Below are positions 7,065 through 16,423 of a stretch of 42,296 bases of DNA, in pieces. The DNA lies in the NCBI GenBank assembly GCA_017535315.1, contig JAFXUD010000018.1:1-42296 (forward strand), written 5' to 3'. Below the pieces are notes generated by a model. That model worked only from the letters and a program-made list of their open reading frames with translations. It did not search any database and had not been told where the DNA came from. The position numbers were made by a program, and so were the translations under genes. Position 1 is the first letter of the stretch, and every line of letters starts with the position of its first letter. Source of the stretch: Victivallales bacterium (lineage in GTDB: Bacteria; Verrucomicrobiota; Lentisphaeria; Oligosphaerales; Oligosphaeraceae).

Positions 7065-9041
7065 ATGAAAAAACTCCTGTCAAGAATCTTCTTTGTGGAT
7101 GCGCCTGCGCAGGGAGTGTTCTTTTTTCTGACGCTGCTTTTCACATTGCCGTGGTTCCTGTTGGTGTGGCTCTTCCATACCAGCCGTGTGCCTCTCTCGC
7201 TTTTTGTATTTGCAACTGAGGGTAGAGGGGCTGGAACCGCCTACGCATTCATTGTTCCCCTTGTCATCGTGCTTCTTTTTTGCGCTGATGCTCTTTTCCT
7301 TTGCGTGCGACTGCTGCCAGAACTCTGGCGGACTGTGAAGAAGAGGAGATTTGCGCTGCTCTTGTATGGCGTTGGTGCTGTTCTTGCACTGTGTGGCGGG
7401 ATGTTTGCGCTGATGTCTCTTCTGGTCAATTTGTTCAAGTGCCTCAGTTTATTCTTCCCCTTCTGGAATATGCCACCTGAGATGGGCTTCGTCCAGCAGC
7501 TTGGCTGGGGGTGGATGATGCTGGCGGGACTACTACTCCTCATGATGGCGTATCTGCTGATGGGAAAGACGGTTTCGTTGCTATGGCAGACATCGTTCAA
7601 GGTACTTTTCGGAAAGGGCGTTCTGGTCTTGTGGGGACTAGTGCTGGTCAGTTACCTATGCAGCTTGGTGCTGGCGTTCCAGGCTACCTCCCGTTATCAC
7701 CGTAACATTGAGGAATTGGCGGAGTATTTTGGTCATCCGATGACGGCAAGCGGCTTTGCGAATGTCTATTACAATGGGCGCACACCTGACGCTGCCTACT
7801 GGAAGAATGTGAGCGAACTGACGCGTAAGAAAAATGTTATCTTCAACGCCACATTTTGTGGGAAGCCAGTCCGCATAGAGTCTTTCTTAAATCCAAATGA
7901 GGAAGTTGACGAGGAAGTCTTGTCCAAATGGAAAGCCCATTTTATAGGCAATGAGAGCATCCGCCAACTTGAGGCGATGCTGGATGAGCCTTTGCCGCTT
8001 CCAGAACGCAATTATAGCGATGAGAAGTTGCTGGCAAGCTTGCCGCTAAATGAAATCTCTTTCATCAGGGAACTGGCTTGGATGGAACGGTGGCGGCAGC
8101 GCATTGCAATGGAGGCGGATGATTCTGCCGCGGTGAAGATGGCATGGAGACGGTTGGAGAACATCTGCGCCTATATGCAGAACGAGCCATTCCTTATTGG
8201 CAGCTTGGTCTGGCTTGCCGTCGAGCATATTCGATTGGCTTCACTGGAACGTCTGGTACCATGGGAGAAGACAGAGAGTGCATGGCTGGAGGCGCAGGCC
8301 GCGAAGCTTGCAGAAATGGAGGAGACTGTGAAGCAAGTACAGCAAAGTGCGGTCTATGGCGAGGCGGTCTTTGCCATCAATGCAATCAATCTTATCTGTA
8401 ACGATGGAGAGAAGCACCTCAATCCTTGTGTTCTGCGGTGGTTTTTCCCACAAGTTTGGCGGATGCTGGCAAATGATGCTGCTGAGGCACTGAAGGCGTA
8501 TAGAATCTCCGACTTTGCCGATTTCCCTGAAAAACGTGGTGATAACTTCATGATGTATATGCTAAGCGATGCCTTGCGTCATGCGGGTACCCATAAGTTT
8601 CCTGCTCTTGTTGCCAATTTGCGTATCATGCGGTGCCTTATCGACGCGGAGCTTCAGAAGCGTCGCACAGGGCACTATCCAGACCAGCTCGACACGCTCC
8701 AGGACCCATTTAGTAAACAGTCTCTGAAATACAAGAAGGGACTGATTGAACTCAGAATAACGAAACTGATTCCACGCAAGGAGGATATCGAATGGTGGTT
8801 ATCAGGTGACACGACCGATTCAAAGAATACGGATGCTTCGGATGATTCATTCGGAGGTGATTCTATTAAGGAGCCGCCGATTCTACAATTCAAAGTAGAG
8901 TATGAAAGTAAAACCTTGGAGGGCGTTCAAGTCTGGAGCGTGGGACCAGACGGCATAGACGACGGTGGCGCGCCAGATAAACTGATTAATGGTTCCTGGA
9001 AGAAAAACGATGACCTTAGGTATATCATACCGCTAAGGTGA
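7065..9041 (+). CDS. Integral membrane protein of unknown function with large soluble C-terminal domain
   Basis: I do not recognise a named family for this 658-residue protein. Residues 1-210 hold about five hydrophobic transmembrane helices (near 18-40, 62-84, 98-125, 148-170 and 183-205). The remaining ~450 residues are soluble and mainly helical. Near the C-terminus there is a helix with ALVANLRIMRCLIDAELQKR, then TGHYPDQLDTLQDPFS, and finally VWSVGPDGIDDGG. This order (helix, Gly-Tyr-Pro segment, then WSVGPDG-x-DDGG) is reminiscent of the C-terminal part of type II pseudopilin G-like proteins common in Lentisphaerota and Planctomycetota, here attached to a multi-spanning membrane region. 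It lies 44 bases after the lyase gene on the same strand, so co-transcription is possible. The membrane topology is well supported; the function is unknown. Confidence 0.75.
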   Translation: MKKLLSRIFFVDAPAQGVFFFLTLLFTLPWFLLVWLFHTSRVPLSLFVFATEGRGAGTAYAFIVPLVIVLLFCADALFLCVRLLPELWRTVKKRRFALLLYGVGAVLALCGGMFALMSLLVNLFKCLSLFFPFWNMPPEMGFVQQLGWGWMMLAGLLLLMMAYLLMGKTVSLLWQTSFKVLFGKGVLVLWGLVLVSYLCSLVLAFQATSRYHRNIEELAEYFGHPMTASGFANVYYNGRTPDAAYWKNVSELTRKKNVIFNATFCGKPVRIESFLNPNEEVDEEVLSKWKAHFIGNESIRQLEAMLDEPLPLPERNYSDEKLLASLPLNEISFIRELAWMERWRQRIAMEADDSAAVKMAWRRLENICAYMQNEPFLIGSLVWLAVEHIRLASLERLVPWEKTESAWLEAQAAKLAEMEETVKQVQQSAVYGEAVFAINAINLICNDGEKHLNPCVLRWFFPQVWRMLANDAAEALKAYRISDFADFPEKRGDNFMMYMLSDALRHAGTHKFPALVANLRIMRCLIDAELQKRRTGHYPDQLDTLQDPFSKQSLKYKKGLIELRITKLIPRKEDIEWWLSGDTTDSKNTDASDDSFGGDSIKEPPILQFKVEYESKTLEGVQVWSVGPDGIDDGGAPDKLINGSWKKNDDLRYIIPLR

Positions 9042-9271
9042 TGTATCGTTACTATTGCTTCTTAGACTTTATGGTCCATACAGGGTTACGTTTGCCAATG
9101 CTTTGCTTGACAACACTCTTTTGCGGCAACACCGCTTGTTTGGTGAAGCGAAAACGTGCAGGCAAAGCAGGGGAACAAAGCGTATTCCAAAACGTATTAG
9201 AAGCTCTTTTTTGGGGTATAATTTACTTGAGTTTCCTGAGGACATTATCCCTCACTGGTCGATGGTCAAGA

Positions 9272-9451
9272 TGCGCCGTGCCACTTCGCTGCGCTACGTG
9301 GCACGGCGCACGGGGACTGGGGGTGGGCATCTGACCGTGGGTTTTGCTTCGCCGCTGTCGCGGCTTCGCTCCACCCACGGCTATGCTCTTGCCGCCGCTT
9401 ACGCGGCTTCGCTCCACCCACGGCTATGCTCTTGCCGCCGCTTACGCGGTT
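9272..9451 (-). repeat. Composite palindromic repeat, locus B, with internal 43-bp tandem duplication
   Basis: This is the same modular repeat as locus A in the opposite orientation. The terminal stem is TGCGCCGTGCCAC/GTGGCACGGCGCA at 9272-9310; relative to other copies it carries a paired change (A opposite T). The arm plus GGCTATGCTCTTGCCGCCGC segment is duplicated exactly as two 43-bp units, 9360-9402 and 9403-9445. The rest of the 9042-9604 interval shows no convincing gene: 9055-9250 is open in one frame but has no ribosome-binding site or recognisable motif. Confidence 0.85.
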
Positions 9452-9531
9452 CTTCTCTGTTGGTAAAATCTAATCGGCAACTAAAGTATATAAATTCCCT
9501 TTTTTTCCCTCCTATGCTTGCAGGATAGATA

Positions 9532-9561
9532 TTGGCAAGGTAAATTTAGTGTTGGTATGAT
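9532..9561 (+). promoter_or_regulatory. Putative sigma70-type promoter for the secreted hydrolase gene
   Basis: TTGGCA (9532-9537) and TATGAT (9556-9561) are separated by 18 bases, each one mismatch from consensus. Transcription would begin near 9568, after the longer in-frame start at 9518 but before the ATG at 9605 that carries AAGGAG. This supports the shorter start. Not tested experimentally. Confidence 0.45.
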
Positions 9562-9604
9562 AGTATATGCCTTGTTTTACAAGTGTGATTGCAAGGAGTT
9601 TCAA

Positions 9605-12600
9605 ATGCGACAGTCTGGCGTTTTTCATTGTTTTCAATCTCGTTTCCTATTGTTTTTGTCGGTTTTGTCCTTGATTGTTTTCGGACAGGACGGCAAGTCT
9701 AAGGTTGCTTCACCTGGGCAGAGGCGAAGTGTGCTGACTGTGCTCCCCTTCGGGAAAAGCCCTGTCATCGACGGCCAGATTTCTCCTGCGGAATGGGAGG
9801 ATGCGGCCATGCATTGGGGAGGTGTCTCCAAGGAAACCCAGATGCTTGCCCAAAGACGCGTTGATTTCCGCATCGGCTTCGATGCGGAGGCACTCTATCT
9901 TGCGCAGACCAGCGAACTGTCTCCAGCGAAGATGAAGGAGATCGACACCAGAACGGTCGGCATTGAGCTTCTCCCTCCTAGATGCAAGCCGTTTCGCCTC
10001 TCATTTGTCTCCAATAGCAAGCCAGAGCTGCCATCAGGGGCGGTCTTTGCCGAAAAGAAGGATAACAAGAGCTGGACCTGGGAACTAAAACTTCCCTTTG
10101 TGGCCATTGGTGCAACGGTTGACAAGACGCCTTGGGGAATCCAAATGAGCCAAACATGGAGCAATCCTACCGAGACGGCCTATCTCCATCTGCCCAGCAA
10201 GGAATTTCCCATGGCCGAGCTGCACTTTGCCACGGAAGGAGCCACAGTTTCCATGGTGGAGTTCCAGGAGAAGGGCACCTCCTATCCCATCACCTGGCAA
10301 TTCAGAAACGCTTCAAAGAAGGAGACCACGCTCATGCTGACGGGGGGAATCGTCTCACTAGAAGCTCCCATCATCTTTGACACCAAAATCGTCTTGCAAC
10401 CAGGCGAGCGGAAGAATATCAAACTCCACAAGATTCTTCAGCTGGATGTGTTTCGCGAGTTCTCCGTGCGCTGCCAGGATGAACAGGGAACGGTGCTGCT
10501 AGAGGGCTCATTTGCGTGGGATTCCCGAAAGGTCCTCGGCTGGAAGAACCCGAATCCTCCCTACAAACTTCATTTTGCCATGCGTCCCACCAGCAAGAGC
10601 TTCCGAGTAAGGCTGTTCTGCGCCAGTCGTGAACGGCTCAAGGCTGTCCCCTCCGTTCTGGTGCGTGTCCGTACCGAGGAAAACAAGACCATTCTGGAGC
10701 GGCAGTTGGAAAGGCGTTCCAATGACGATTTCTTCCTGGAATGGACGGAGCCGCAAATGGCCAGCTGGCCATGCGGCAAATATTTCCTGGACGCCATCTT
10801 CAAGAATGACAAGGGCGAGGAACAGGTGCTTACCCACACATTCGGCCTCTATGAGTTTGAATGGGAGAACAACAAGCTGGGAAAATCCGAACTCATTGTC
10901 CCTCCCTTCCGCCCCTTACAGGAAAATGGTTCCGAAATCATAGGCCTGCTGACAGGTTACCGCAGGAGCAACGTCTTCTGGGATGCCATCTATGCGCAGG
11001 GCGAAAACATCCTGGCTGCGCCTATTGAGCTTCTTCTGGACGGCAAGCCCTTCACAGTCGTGAATACCCGCAAGATTTCTGCTGGCTTTGGTATGCTCGG
11101 CTATGAAAGTGAACTGCAATGCGGCGCACTCCGCTTGGTAGTACGGCAAATCTACGATTATGACGGCATGTGCAAAGTCACCCTCTCATTCAAGCCAGAG
11201 AAGGAGCTCTCCATAAAAGACCTGCATTTTGACATTCGCATGAAACGGGAGTTCGCCCGCTTCTACCATGCCACGGGGGCCCGCCTCCGCAATGATTTCC
11301 ACGGGGATATTCCAGAGCAGGAGGGGGCTGTCTGGGACAGCCTCAAGGGGCGCGTGCTCCATCCAAGCTTGACAGGCTGGCGTCCATACATCTGGTTTGG
11401 CGGCTCCTACAAAGGCATCGCCTGGTTCGCGGAGACGCCGCTCCATTGGAGCCTGGACCCCGAGCAGCCCGCCCAGACCCTGACTGTGGAAAAGGATGCG
11501 GCGGTTTTGCGGGTGCGCTTGGTGAACCGTCCCGTAACCTGGAAGGAACCCTTCAACATCGTCATGGGCTTCCAGCCGACTCCCGTCAAGCCTCAGCCGC
11601 CTTTGAACGCGCTGCCTGGCATCGTCAACCGCGAGTACAATCCACAGAAGTTCAGCCGCTATCTCCATTGGATAGCCACATACGGCTACCTTGGCCTCCG
11701 CTACGAGGAGGGGCTTCTCCAGGCTCCTCCAAACAACGATTGGAGCTTCTTGGAGTATTTGACCGCCTCCGAATGGAAGACACCAAAGGAGGCACAGGCT
11801 TTTGCGCAGCAGTGGATTGCCAAAAACGGGCTGAACAATGACGATTTCAGCAAATACGGTTACCGCAAGCAAAACCACATGGATGCCCAGTTGCGCTCAG
11901 GCTGCGAGACTTGGCGAAAGAGCAACTCCCGTACTATCTACCAGAACCCGCGCGCCCTCCCGCCATCCCGCGAATATGACATGTATGTGGATGAGTGGAC
12001 ATTGTGGGAGACACGCTCACCTGAACCCATGATGAGCCACTTCGGTTTCGACCCTGATGACAAATATGCCGATTATATGCTTTGGAACAACAAGAAGATG
12101 TTCCGATTCGGTTTCCGTGGCATCTATTATGACAACCTGTTCGAGACCCTCTGCTACAATCCCGCCAAGGGTCCTGCCATCGAGGTGGAACCTGGCAAGA
12201 TTCTGCCCTTCTATCCCTTCTTTGCCATGCGCGAACTTCTGAAGCGTACAGCGGTGATGCTGACGGAAGAGGGACACCTCCTTGGGGGATATCCAATGCT
12301 TGAAACCCACATTTCCGACACCAACATGGTTCCCTTCGGCAGCTTCAACGCCACCACCTTGGACTGGGAGTTCAACTATGGCAGCGATCCATATCCCCAG
12401 CGCTTCTCCCAGGCCTATATCCAGACAAACACAGTTTCGTCGCAGATCGGGGCATTGGGCCGCAACATTCTCCAATTCGCCGCAGCCGATGAAAAGGTCG
12501 AACGCTCCGCTCTGGCAGTGCTCTTCGCCAACAACCTGATGAGCTTCTACCTGCATACACCAGCAGGCTTGAAGCTGGATCCCTTCTTCTACAAGGCACG

Positions 12601-12910
12601 AGACACTGTCTTCGAGTTCGGCTATGACCGAGAGGACACGGTGGTCTATCCAGGCTGGAACGATGACAACCCCGTCAAGGTCTCCCCGCAAAACGTCAAG
12701 GCGACGGTTGTAAAGCGTGCAGATGGCGAGATTTTGCTCATGATCGGCAACATCGGAGATGCGGCCAATGCCACCCTCTCCATGGGCGACTTTGCCTCTG
12801 GGACAATCATTGATGCCATGACAGACGAGAAGCTGGGCGAGGGCAATTCCATCGCCTTCCCCGTGGGAAAGCAGGACTTCCGTTTGCTCCGAGTGGTAAA
12901 GACGAAATAA
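9605..12910 (+). CDS. Large secreted CBM9-like plus TIM-barrel glycoside-hydrolase-like protein (DUF6067-like)
   Basis: The frame is open from 9518, but the ATG at 9605 has AAGGAG six bases upstream and begins a signal peptide (MRQSGVFHCFQSRFLLFLSVLSL...FG), giving 1101 residues. After the signal, PVIDGQISPAEWEDA (near 48-62) is the hallmark start of a CBM9/DOMON-type sugar-binding domain extending to about residue 220. A beta-rich middle follows. From about 600 onward a probable TIM barrel contains GIYYDNLFETLCYNP and LLGGYPMLETHISDTNM. The overall order resembles the DUF6067 group of uncharacterised hydrolase-like proteins, recalled without a search. Export and sugar binding are well supported; the reaction is not. 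The C-terminus (residues about 1030-1101) is beta-rich. Palindromic repeats flank the gene on both sides. Confidence 0.75.
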   Translation: MRQSGVFHCFQSRFLLFLSVLSLIVFGQDGKSKVASPGQRRSVLTVLPFGKSPVIDGQISPAEWEDAAMHWGGVSKETQMLAQRRVDFRIGFDAEALYLAQTSELSPAKMKEIDTRTVGIELLPPRCKPFRLSFVSNSKPELPSGAVFAEKKDNKSWTWELKLPFVAIGATVDKTPWGIQMSQTWSNPTETAYLHLPSKEFPMAELHFATEGATVSMVEFQEKGTSYPITWQFRNASKKETTLMLTGGIVSLEAPIIFDTKIVLQPGERKNIKLHKILQLDVFREFSVRCQDEQGTVLLEGSFAWDSRKVLGWKNPNPPYKLHFAMRPTSKSFRVRLFCASRERLKAVPSVLVRVRTEENKTILERQLERRSNDDFFLEWTEPQMASWPCGKYFLDAIFKNDKGEEQVLTHTFGLYEFEWENNKLGKSELIVPPFRPLQENGSEIIGLLTGYRRSNVFWDAIYAQGENILAAPIELLLDGKPFTVVNTRKISAGFGMLGYESELQCGALRLVVRQIYDYDGMCKVTLSFKPEKELSIKDLHFDIRMKREFARFYHATGARLRNDFHGDIPEQEGAVWDSLKGRVLHPSLTGWRPYIWFGGSYKGIAWFAETPLHWSLDPEQPAQTLTVEKDAAVLRVRLVNRPVTWKEPFNIVMGFQPTPVKPQPPLNALPGIVNREYNPQKFSRYLHWIATYGYLGLRYEEGLLQAPPNNDWSFLEYLTASEWKTPKEAQAFAQQWIAKNGLNNDDFSKYGYRKQNHMDAQLRSGCETWRKSNSRTIYQNPRALPPSREYDMYVDEWTLWETRSPEPMMSHFGFDPDDKYADYMLWNNKKMFRFGFRGIYYDNLFETLCYNPAKGPAIEVEPGKILPFYPFFAMRELLKRTAVMLTEEGHLLGGYPMLETHISDTNMVPFGSFNATTLDWEFNYGSDPYPQRFSQAYIQTNTVSSQIGALGRNILQFAAADEKVERSALAVLFANNLMSFYLHTPAGLKLDPFFYKARDTVFEFGYDREDTVVYPGWNDDNPVKVSPQNVKATVVKRADGEILLMIGNIGDAANATLSMGDFASGTIIDAMTDEKLGEGNSIAFPVGKQDFRLLRVVKTK

Positions 12911-12929
12911 CAACTATCCAGAAAGGCAA

Positions 12930-13126
12930 GCCGTGTAGCGGCGACAAGAGCACAGCCGTGGGTGAAGCGAAGCAGCTAGGTGCAGAAATAGCCGCGTTAG
13001 CGGCGACCAGAACATAGCCGTGGGTGAAGCGAGTGCCTCTGGCGCGAGCGAAACCCACGGGCAGGCAATCCCCCAAATCCCTTTGCGCCGTACCGCGTAG
13101 CGCAGCGGAGCGGCAAGGCGCAGAAA
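12930..13126 (+). repeat. Composite palindromic repeat, locus C (one truncated and one complete unit)
   Basis: 12930-12988 is a shortened unit: GCCGTGTAGCGGC, GACAAGAGCACAGCC, GTGGGTGAAGCG, then directly a GCAGAAA tail. 12990-13126 is a complete unit with CCGTGGGT/ACCCACGG and TGCGCCGT.../...AAGGCGCA stems. The orientation matches locus A. It begins 19 bases after the stop of the preceding gene and ends about 77 bases before the next start. Confidence 0.85.
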
Positions 13127-13203
13127 TTCTGGCAAGTTGTGCTTTTTTTCTCTCCCTTCTGAATAGTTACAAATAATCATTTAGAATAAGTTAGCTTCAA
13201 AAC

Positions 13204-15600
13204 ATGAGAGAAAATATGATGCAAGAAAATCCTTTGATACCAATGGCGGCGGTGACGGGGCGGCCAAGCCGCGAGTTTATCCGCAATTTCATGGGGGAAT
13301 ACCGCCGTGTGGGCATCACGCAGTTCTTGTTATACCCGCGTTCAGGCTGCGAGTTGGATTATCTCTCCGATGAGTGGTTCACGATGGTTCAGAATGTCAT
13401 CGACGCGGCGGAGGAACTTGGCTTTACCTCGTTGTGGCTCTATGACGAGTTCAATTGGCCCAGCGGACAGGGGGGCGGGCGCGTGATGGCCGAAAGCCCC
13501 GACTTTATGCTGCATTATCTTCAGGCAAAGCGAGATGAAAATACGGGAGAAGTCGCCTTCACAGTCCAGCGCATGGAGAAGTATCCCAATCTTCTGAATC
13601 CCGCATCTGTGGAGTTCTTCCTCAAGACCACCCATGAGGAGTATGCCAGACGTTTCGGAAAGCATTTTGGCACACTCATCAAGGGTATCTTCACGGATGA
13701 ACCCTCGTTTGGATACTACTGGGGCCACAACGAATTTGACCAGCCCGATGAAGTGCATTTGCCATGGTACCCCGAACTAGAGCAGGAGTACCACGACTGC
13801 ACAGGACGCGAACTCCGCGATGACCTCCGAGCACACTTTGACGGCACGGCACGTAATGGCTTCCGAGAGGTATGTGAAGCGCTGGTCGGCAAGCGCTTCC
13901 GCACGACATTCTTTGACCGTATTCGCAGCTGGTGTGATGCACACGACATTCTCCTGACTGGTCATCTGATGGGAGAACACGGTGCTCAGGCCCCGCGTTA
14001 CAATGGTGATACACTGTTGGCAAACGCTGGATTCTCCTTGCCTGGAATGGATGAGATTCATACGGGAGTCAGAGGTTTTGACGTGGAGTGGCAGACCTTC
14101 GGAACCGTCCAGTACGGTGCGCATCAACGCGGCAATGGCGCACTCGCAGAGCTCTTCGCGCTGGGGCCCTCAACGCTGTCGCCTGCCTACTACCGCCAGA
14201 TGATCTGGCTGACGGCGCTCTTTGGCGTGGACCACTACCTGCTGGCGGTCGCGCAGTTCGGCTCCGAGGGTAATGTCCACAAGCCAACCTGGTACAACCC
14301 AACTTCGCCTGCGCAGACCTGGTTCGACCATTTCGAACAACTGGGCGAGGATGCACGAAAAGCAGCGCAGTTTGCCCACCGTGAGCTGCGTCCTGATATC
14401 GAAATCCGCTATGCAAACCACTCGCCTTTGCAGGTGGCGCTCCTGAGGCAACTGGTCCACGAACAGCGTCCATGGCGTTTCCTGCGGGCGGACGATGCGT
14501 CATCGCCAGAGGCATTCGTGGTGCTGGAGACCCTTCCAAATGGCACGCTGCGGGACGAAAAGAGTGGAATTGAGTTTGCCGATGCCGATACGTTGATAAA
14601 CTGGTTGCGTAAGCATTGCAGCCAGCGTGTACGCGTCTTCTCGCACGGTAATATCTTGGCGGAGGATGTGTTGGTGCAGAACTATATGGATGGGACAAGC
14701 GTAGTGCTGGACTTGCGCGACCCTATCGAAACTGCCAGAAGGCTTCTTCTGCGTTTGGACGATGAAACAACGAGCCGTCCCTTTGTGCTGGAGGCCGCTG
14801 GCGTGGCGGTGATTAATCGTGCAAGTTTTGATTCGGATACCTCTGCCCTGATGGGGAGCCATCCGCGAAATGCGATGGCGGGAAAATGGCGCCTTGTCGG
14901 CGTTGACCGCCCGATGCTCCTTTGCCCTGAGTACGATGCGCAAAACAGTGTGCGGCTGGAAGTGGCACCTGGAGTCAGACCAGTTCGGGTGCTGCTTCGG
15001 CAATATGGCATGCCAGCAACCGTTCGGCTGGATGGTCAGGAAGTATTGGCGGAGGAACCCTGCGCCACTTTGCCGCATGGCTTCAACCACCTCTATCGCT
15101 CCAGCACCATTATAAATCTGGAGCCCACGGTGCATTGTCTTGAATTGTCTGGAACGGTCAAAGACTATCCATTCATGCCAAGCGTCTTTTTGGAGGGCGA
15201 GTTTGCAGTGTACTGCGATGCACCAGGCATGATGAAGATAACTCCTCTGCCGCATGAGGTTCAAGATGGTGATTTGACCACGCAGGGATTGCGCAATTAT
15301 GCAGGAAAGGTTACTCTGGAACAGACAGTGGTAGTGCCATTGGATGCGGAGTGGTTGTGTCTGGACACGGGTGCAAACTGCGTTGCCGTTACACTGGACG
15401 GGCGCGACCTCGGCTTGCGTTGCTGGGCACCCTTCGCATGGACGGTTCCTGCTGAAGTGCGTGGAAGGACGGTTGTGTTGTCTGTCACGCTGGAGTCCCC
15501 TGTAGGATGGCTCTTCGGACGCGAACGACTGGATGGGAAGGCCTGGCAGTCACCCCGCGACATCCTGCCCCCTGGACTATACTGCGTTGAGTGGGCGTAA
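13204..15600 (+). CDS. GH106-like glycoside hydrolase (putative alpha-L-rhamnosidase or related)
   Basis: The 798-residue protein shows a TIM-barrel N-terminal half with LWLYDEFNWPSGQGGGRV (residues 77-94; D81, E82) and GIFTDEPSFG (161-170; D165, E166), the pattern of GH106 and related large rhamnosidase-like enzymes. A galactose-binding-like beta domain occupies roughly 600-798 (LDGQEVLAEEP, LDTGANCVAVTLDGRDLG). There is no signal peptide, so hydrolysis of imported oligosaccharides in the cytoplasm is likely (inference). It is a little shorter than classical GH106 enzymes. Two in-frame ATGs exist (13204 and 13219); GAGAG before the second gives it a weak ribosome-binding site, so the start is uncertain by five codons. 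It converges on the amidohydrolase gene. The exact sugar specificity is unknown. Confidence 0.7.
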   Translation: MRENMMQENPLIPMAAVTGRPSREFIRNFMGEYRRVGITQFLLYPRSGCELDYLSDEWFTMVQNVIDAAEELGFTSLWLYDEFNWPSGQGGGRVMAESPDFMLHYLQAKRDENTGEVAFTVQRMEKYPNLLNPASVEFFLKTTHEEYARRFGKHFGTLIKGIFTDEPSFGYYWGHNEFDQPDEVHLPWYPELEQEYHDCTGRELRDDLRAHFDGTARNGFREVCEALVGKRFRTTFFDRIRSWCDAHDILLTGHLMGEHGAQAPRYNGDTLLANAGFSLPGMDEIHTGVRGFDVEWQTFGTVQYGAHQRGNGALAELFALGPSTLSPAYYRQMIWLTALFGVDHYLLAVAQFGSEGNVHKPTWYNPTSPAQTWFDHFEQLGEDARKAAQFAHRELRPDIEIRYANHSPLQVALLRQLVHEQRPWRFLRADDASSPEAFVVLETLPNGTLRDEKSGIEFADADTLINWLRKHCSQRVRVFSHGNILAEDVLVQNYMDGTSVVLDLRDPIETARRLLLRLDDETTSRPFVLEAAGVAVINRASFDSDTSALMGSHPRNAMAGKWRLVGVDRPMLLCPEYDAQNSVRLEVAPGVRPVRVLLRQYGMPATVRLDGQEVLAEEPCATLPHGFNHLYRSSTIINLEPTVHCLELSGTVKDYPFMPSVFLEGEFAVYCDAPGMMKITPLPHEVQDGDLTTQGLRNYAGKVTLEQTVVVPLDAEWLCLDTGANCVAVTLDGRDLGLRCWAPFAWTVPAEVRGRTVVLSVTLESPVGWLFGRERLDGKAWQSPRDILPPGLYCVEWA

Positions 15601-15615
15601 ACAAGCTGACATGGG

Positions 15616-15641
15616 GGTGGCGACGGTGTCCCGCCGTCACC
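15616..15641. terminator. Hairpin between convergent genes, possible bidirectional terminator
   Basis: GGTGGCGACGG and CCGCCGTCACC form an 11-bp stem with one mismatch and one G-T pair around a TGTC loop. It lies between the stop codons of the convergent GH106-like and amidohydrolase genes. No U-tract follows on either strand, so termination efficiency is uncertain. Confidence 0.45.
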
Positions 15642-15658
15642 ACTGCCTTGCCCGTGGG

Positions 15659-16423
15659 TTATTTTAATCCCAGCAGTCGTTCTGCGTTGCCGTGAAAGAT
15701 GGCTTCACGGTCAGCTGGTGTGATGTCCTCGTAATCGACGGCGGCGACCTGCATGGCGGCGTTGCAGGTGGGGAAGTCCGTCGCGAAGAGGACGCGGTCG
15801 GCCCCAATCGCCTTGACCGTGTAGGAGAGCATATTGTAGCGGAAAAGACCTGTACCGCAGATGTCCAGGTAGGCGTTGCGATGCTTTTTCATCACTTCCA
15901 GCTTTTGCTGGAGGCTGGCGAACTCGCCTGGATGCGCCATGACGACAGTCAGCTTCGGATAGGCGGCGACGAGCTTCTCCATGTCGGTGAGGTCCATGCT
16001 ATGGATGCTGACAGGCATCTGCATCTTCTCTGCATATTCCCAGACGGGCTGCAGAGAGGGGTGCATATACTCCTTGTAGCCCATGCTATAGGGGACTAGC
16101 TCACCGATGAGTTTCACACCTTCTGCACGCATGCGATCAATCTCCTGGATGGATTCATCGGGAAAACCTGCAAGTACATGCATTCCAGGATAATAGAAAT
16201 CGGGGTGCAAATCCCTGAAACGTAGAGCCTGGTCGTTCATTTCGCGGATGGGGGCGAAATCGGTTCCGTCAATGCGGTGGATGACACTTCCCGCACAGGC
16301 GGTGATGCCAACTTTCTTCAAGTGCGCCACAAATGCTTCTGCACTGGCTGGGGCGGCGTAACTGCCGATGCGGTCTTTCAGGTCGATGAAGGGATGGAGG
16401 TGGAAATCGAAAATCTTGCGCAT
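15659..16423 (-). CDS. Amidohydrolase family (amidohydrolase_2) metal-dependent TIM-barrel hydrolase
   Basis: The 254-residue protein opens with DFHLHPF (H8, H10, the metal-binding HxH), followed by SIHSMD (H141), VMAHPGE (H164) and FATDFPT (D216), the ordered ligands of amidohydrolase_2 enzymes. This group includes sugar-lactone hydrolases and decarboxylases acting in sugar-acid and aromatic catabolism. The neighbouring Gfo/Idh/MocA oxidoreductase favours a lactonase or related role (inference). No Shine-Dalgarno is visible; instead heptamer tandem repeats run directly up to the ATG. The gene lies 60 bases downstream of the oxidoreductase gene on the same strand and converges with the GH106-like gene, with a hairpin between them. 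No signal peptide. Confidence 0.88.
   Translation of the reverse strand: MRKIFDFHLHPFIDLKDRIGSYAAPASAEAFVAHLKKVGITACAGSVIHRIDGTDFAPIREMNDQALRFRDLHPDFYYPGMHVLAGFPDESIQEIDRMRAEGVKLIGELVPYSMGYKEYMHPSLQPVWEYAEKMQMPVSIHSMDLTDMEKLVAAYPKLTVVMAHPGEFASLQQKLEVMKKHRNAYLDICGTGLFRYNMLSYTVKAIGADRVLFATDFPTCNAAMQVAAVDYEDITPADREAIFHGNAERLLGLK

Noticed and set aside
9055-9528. A 157-residue plus-strand frame between the membrane protein and hydrolase genes
   Set aside because: It runs through palindromic repeat B, has no ribosome-binding site, and matches no family; at most the first 60 codons could be decayed sequence.
9518-9604. An N-terminal extension of the CBM9-like protein from the ATG at 9518
   Set aside because: It would hide the signal peptide, lacks a ribosome-binding site, and contains the likely promoter; the ATG at 9605 has AAGGAG.
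12017-12913. A 298-residue minus-strand frame inside the CBM9-like gene
   Set aside because: Shadow of the plus-strand gene; low complexity, no family motif, no ribosome-binding site.
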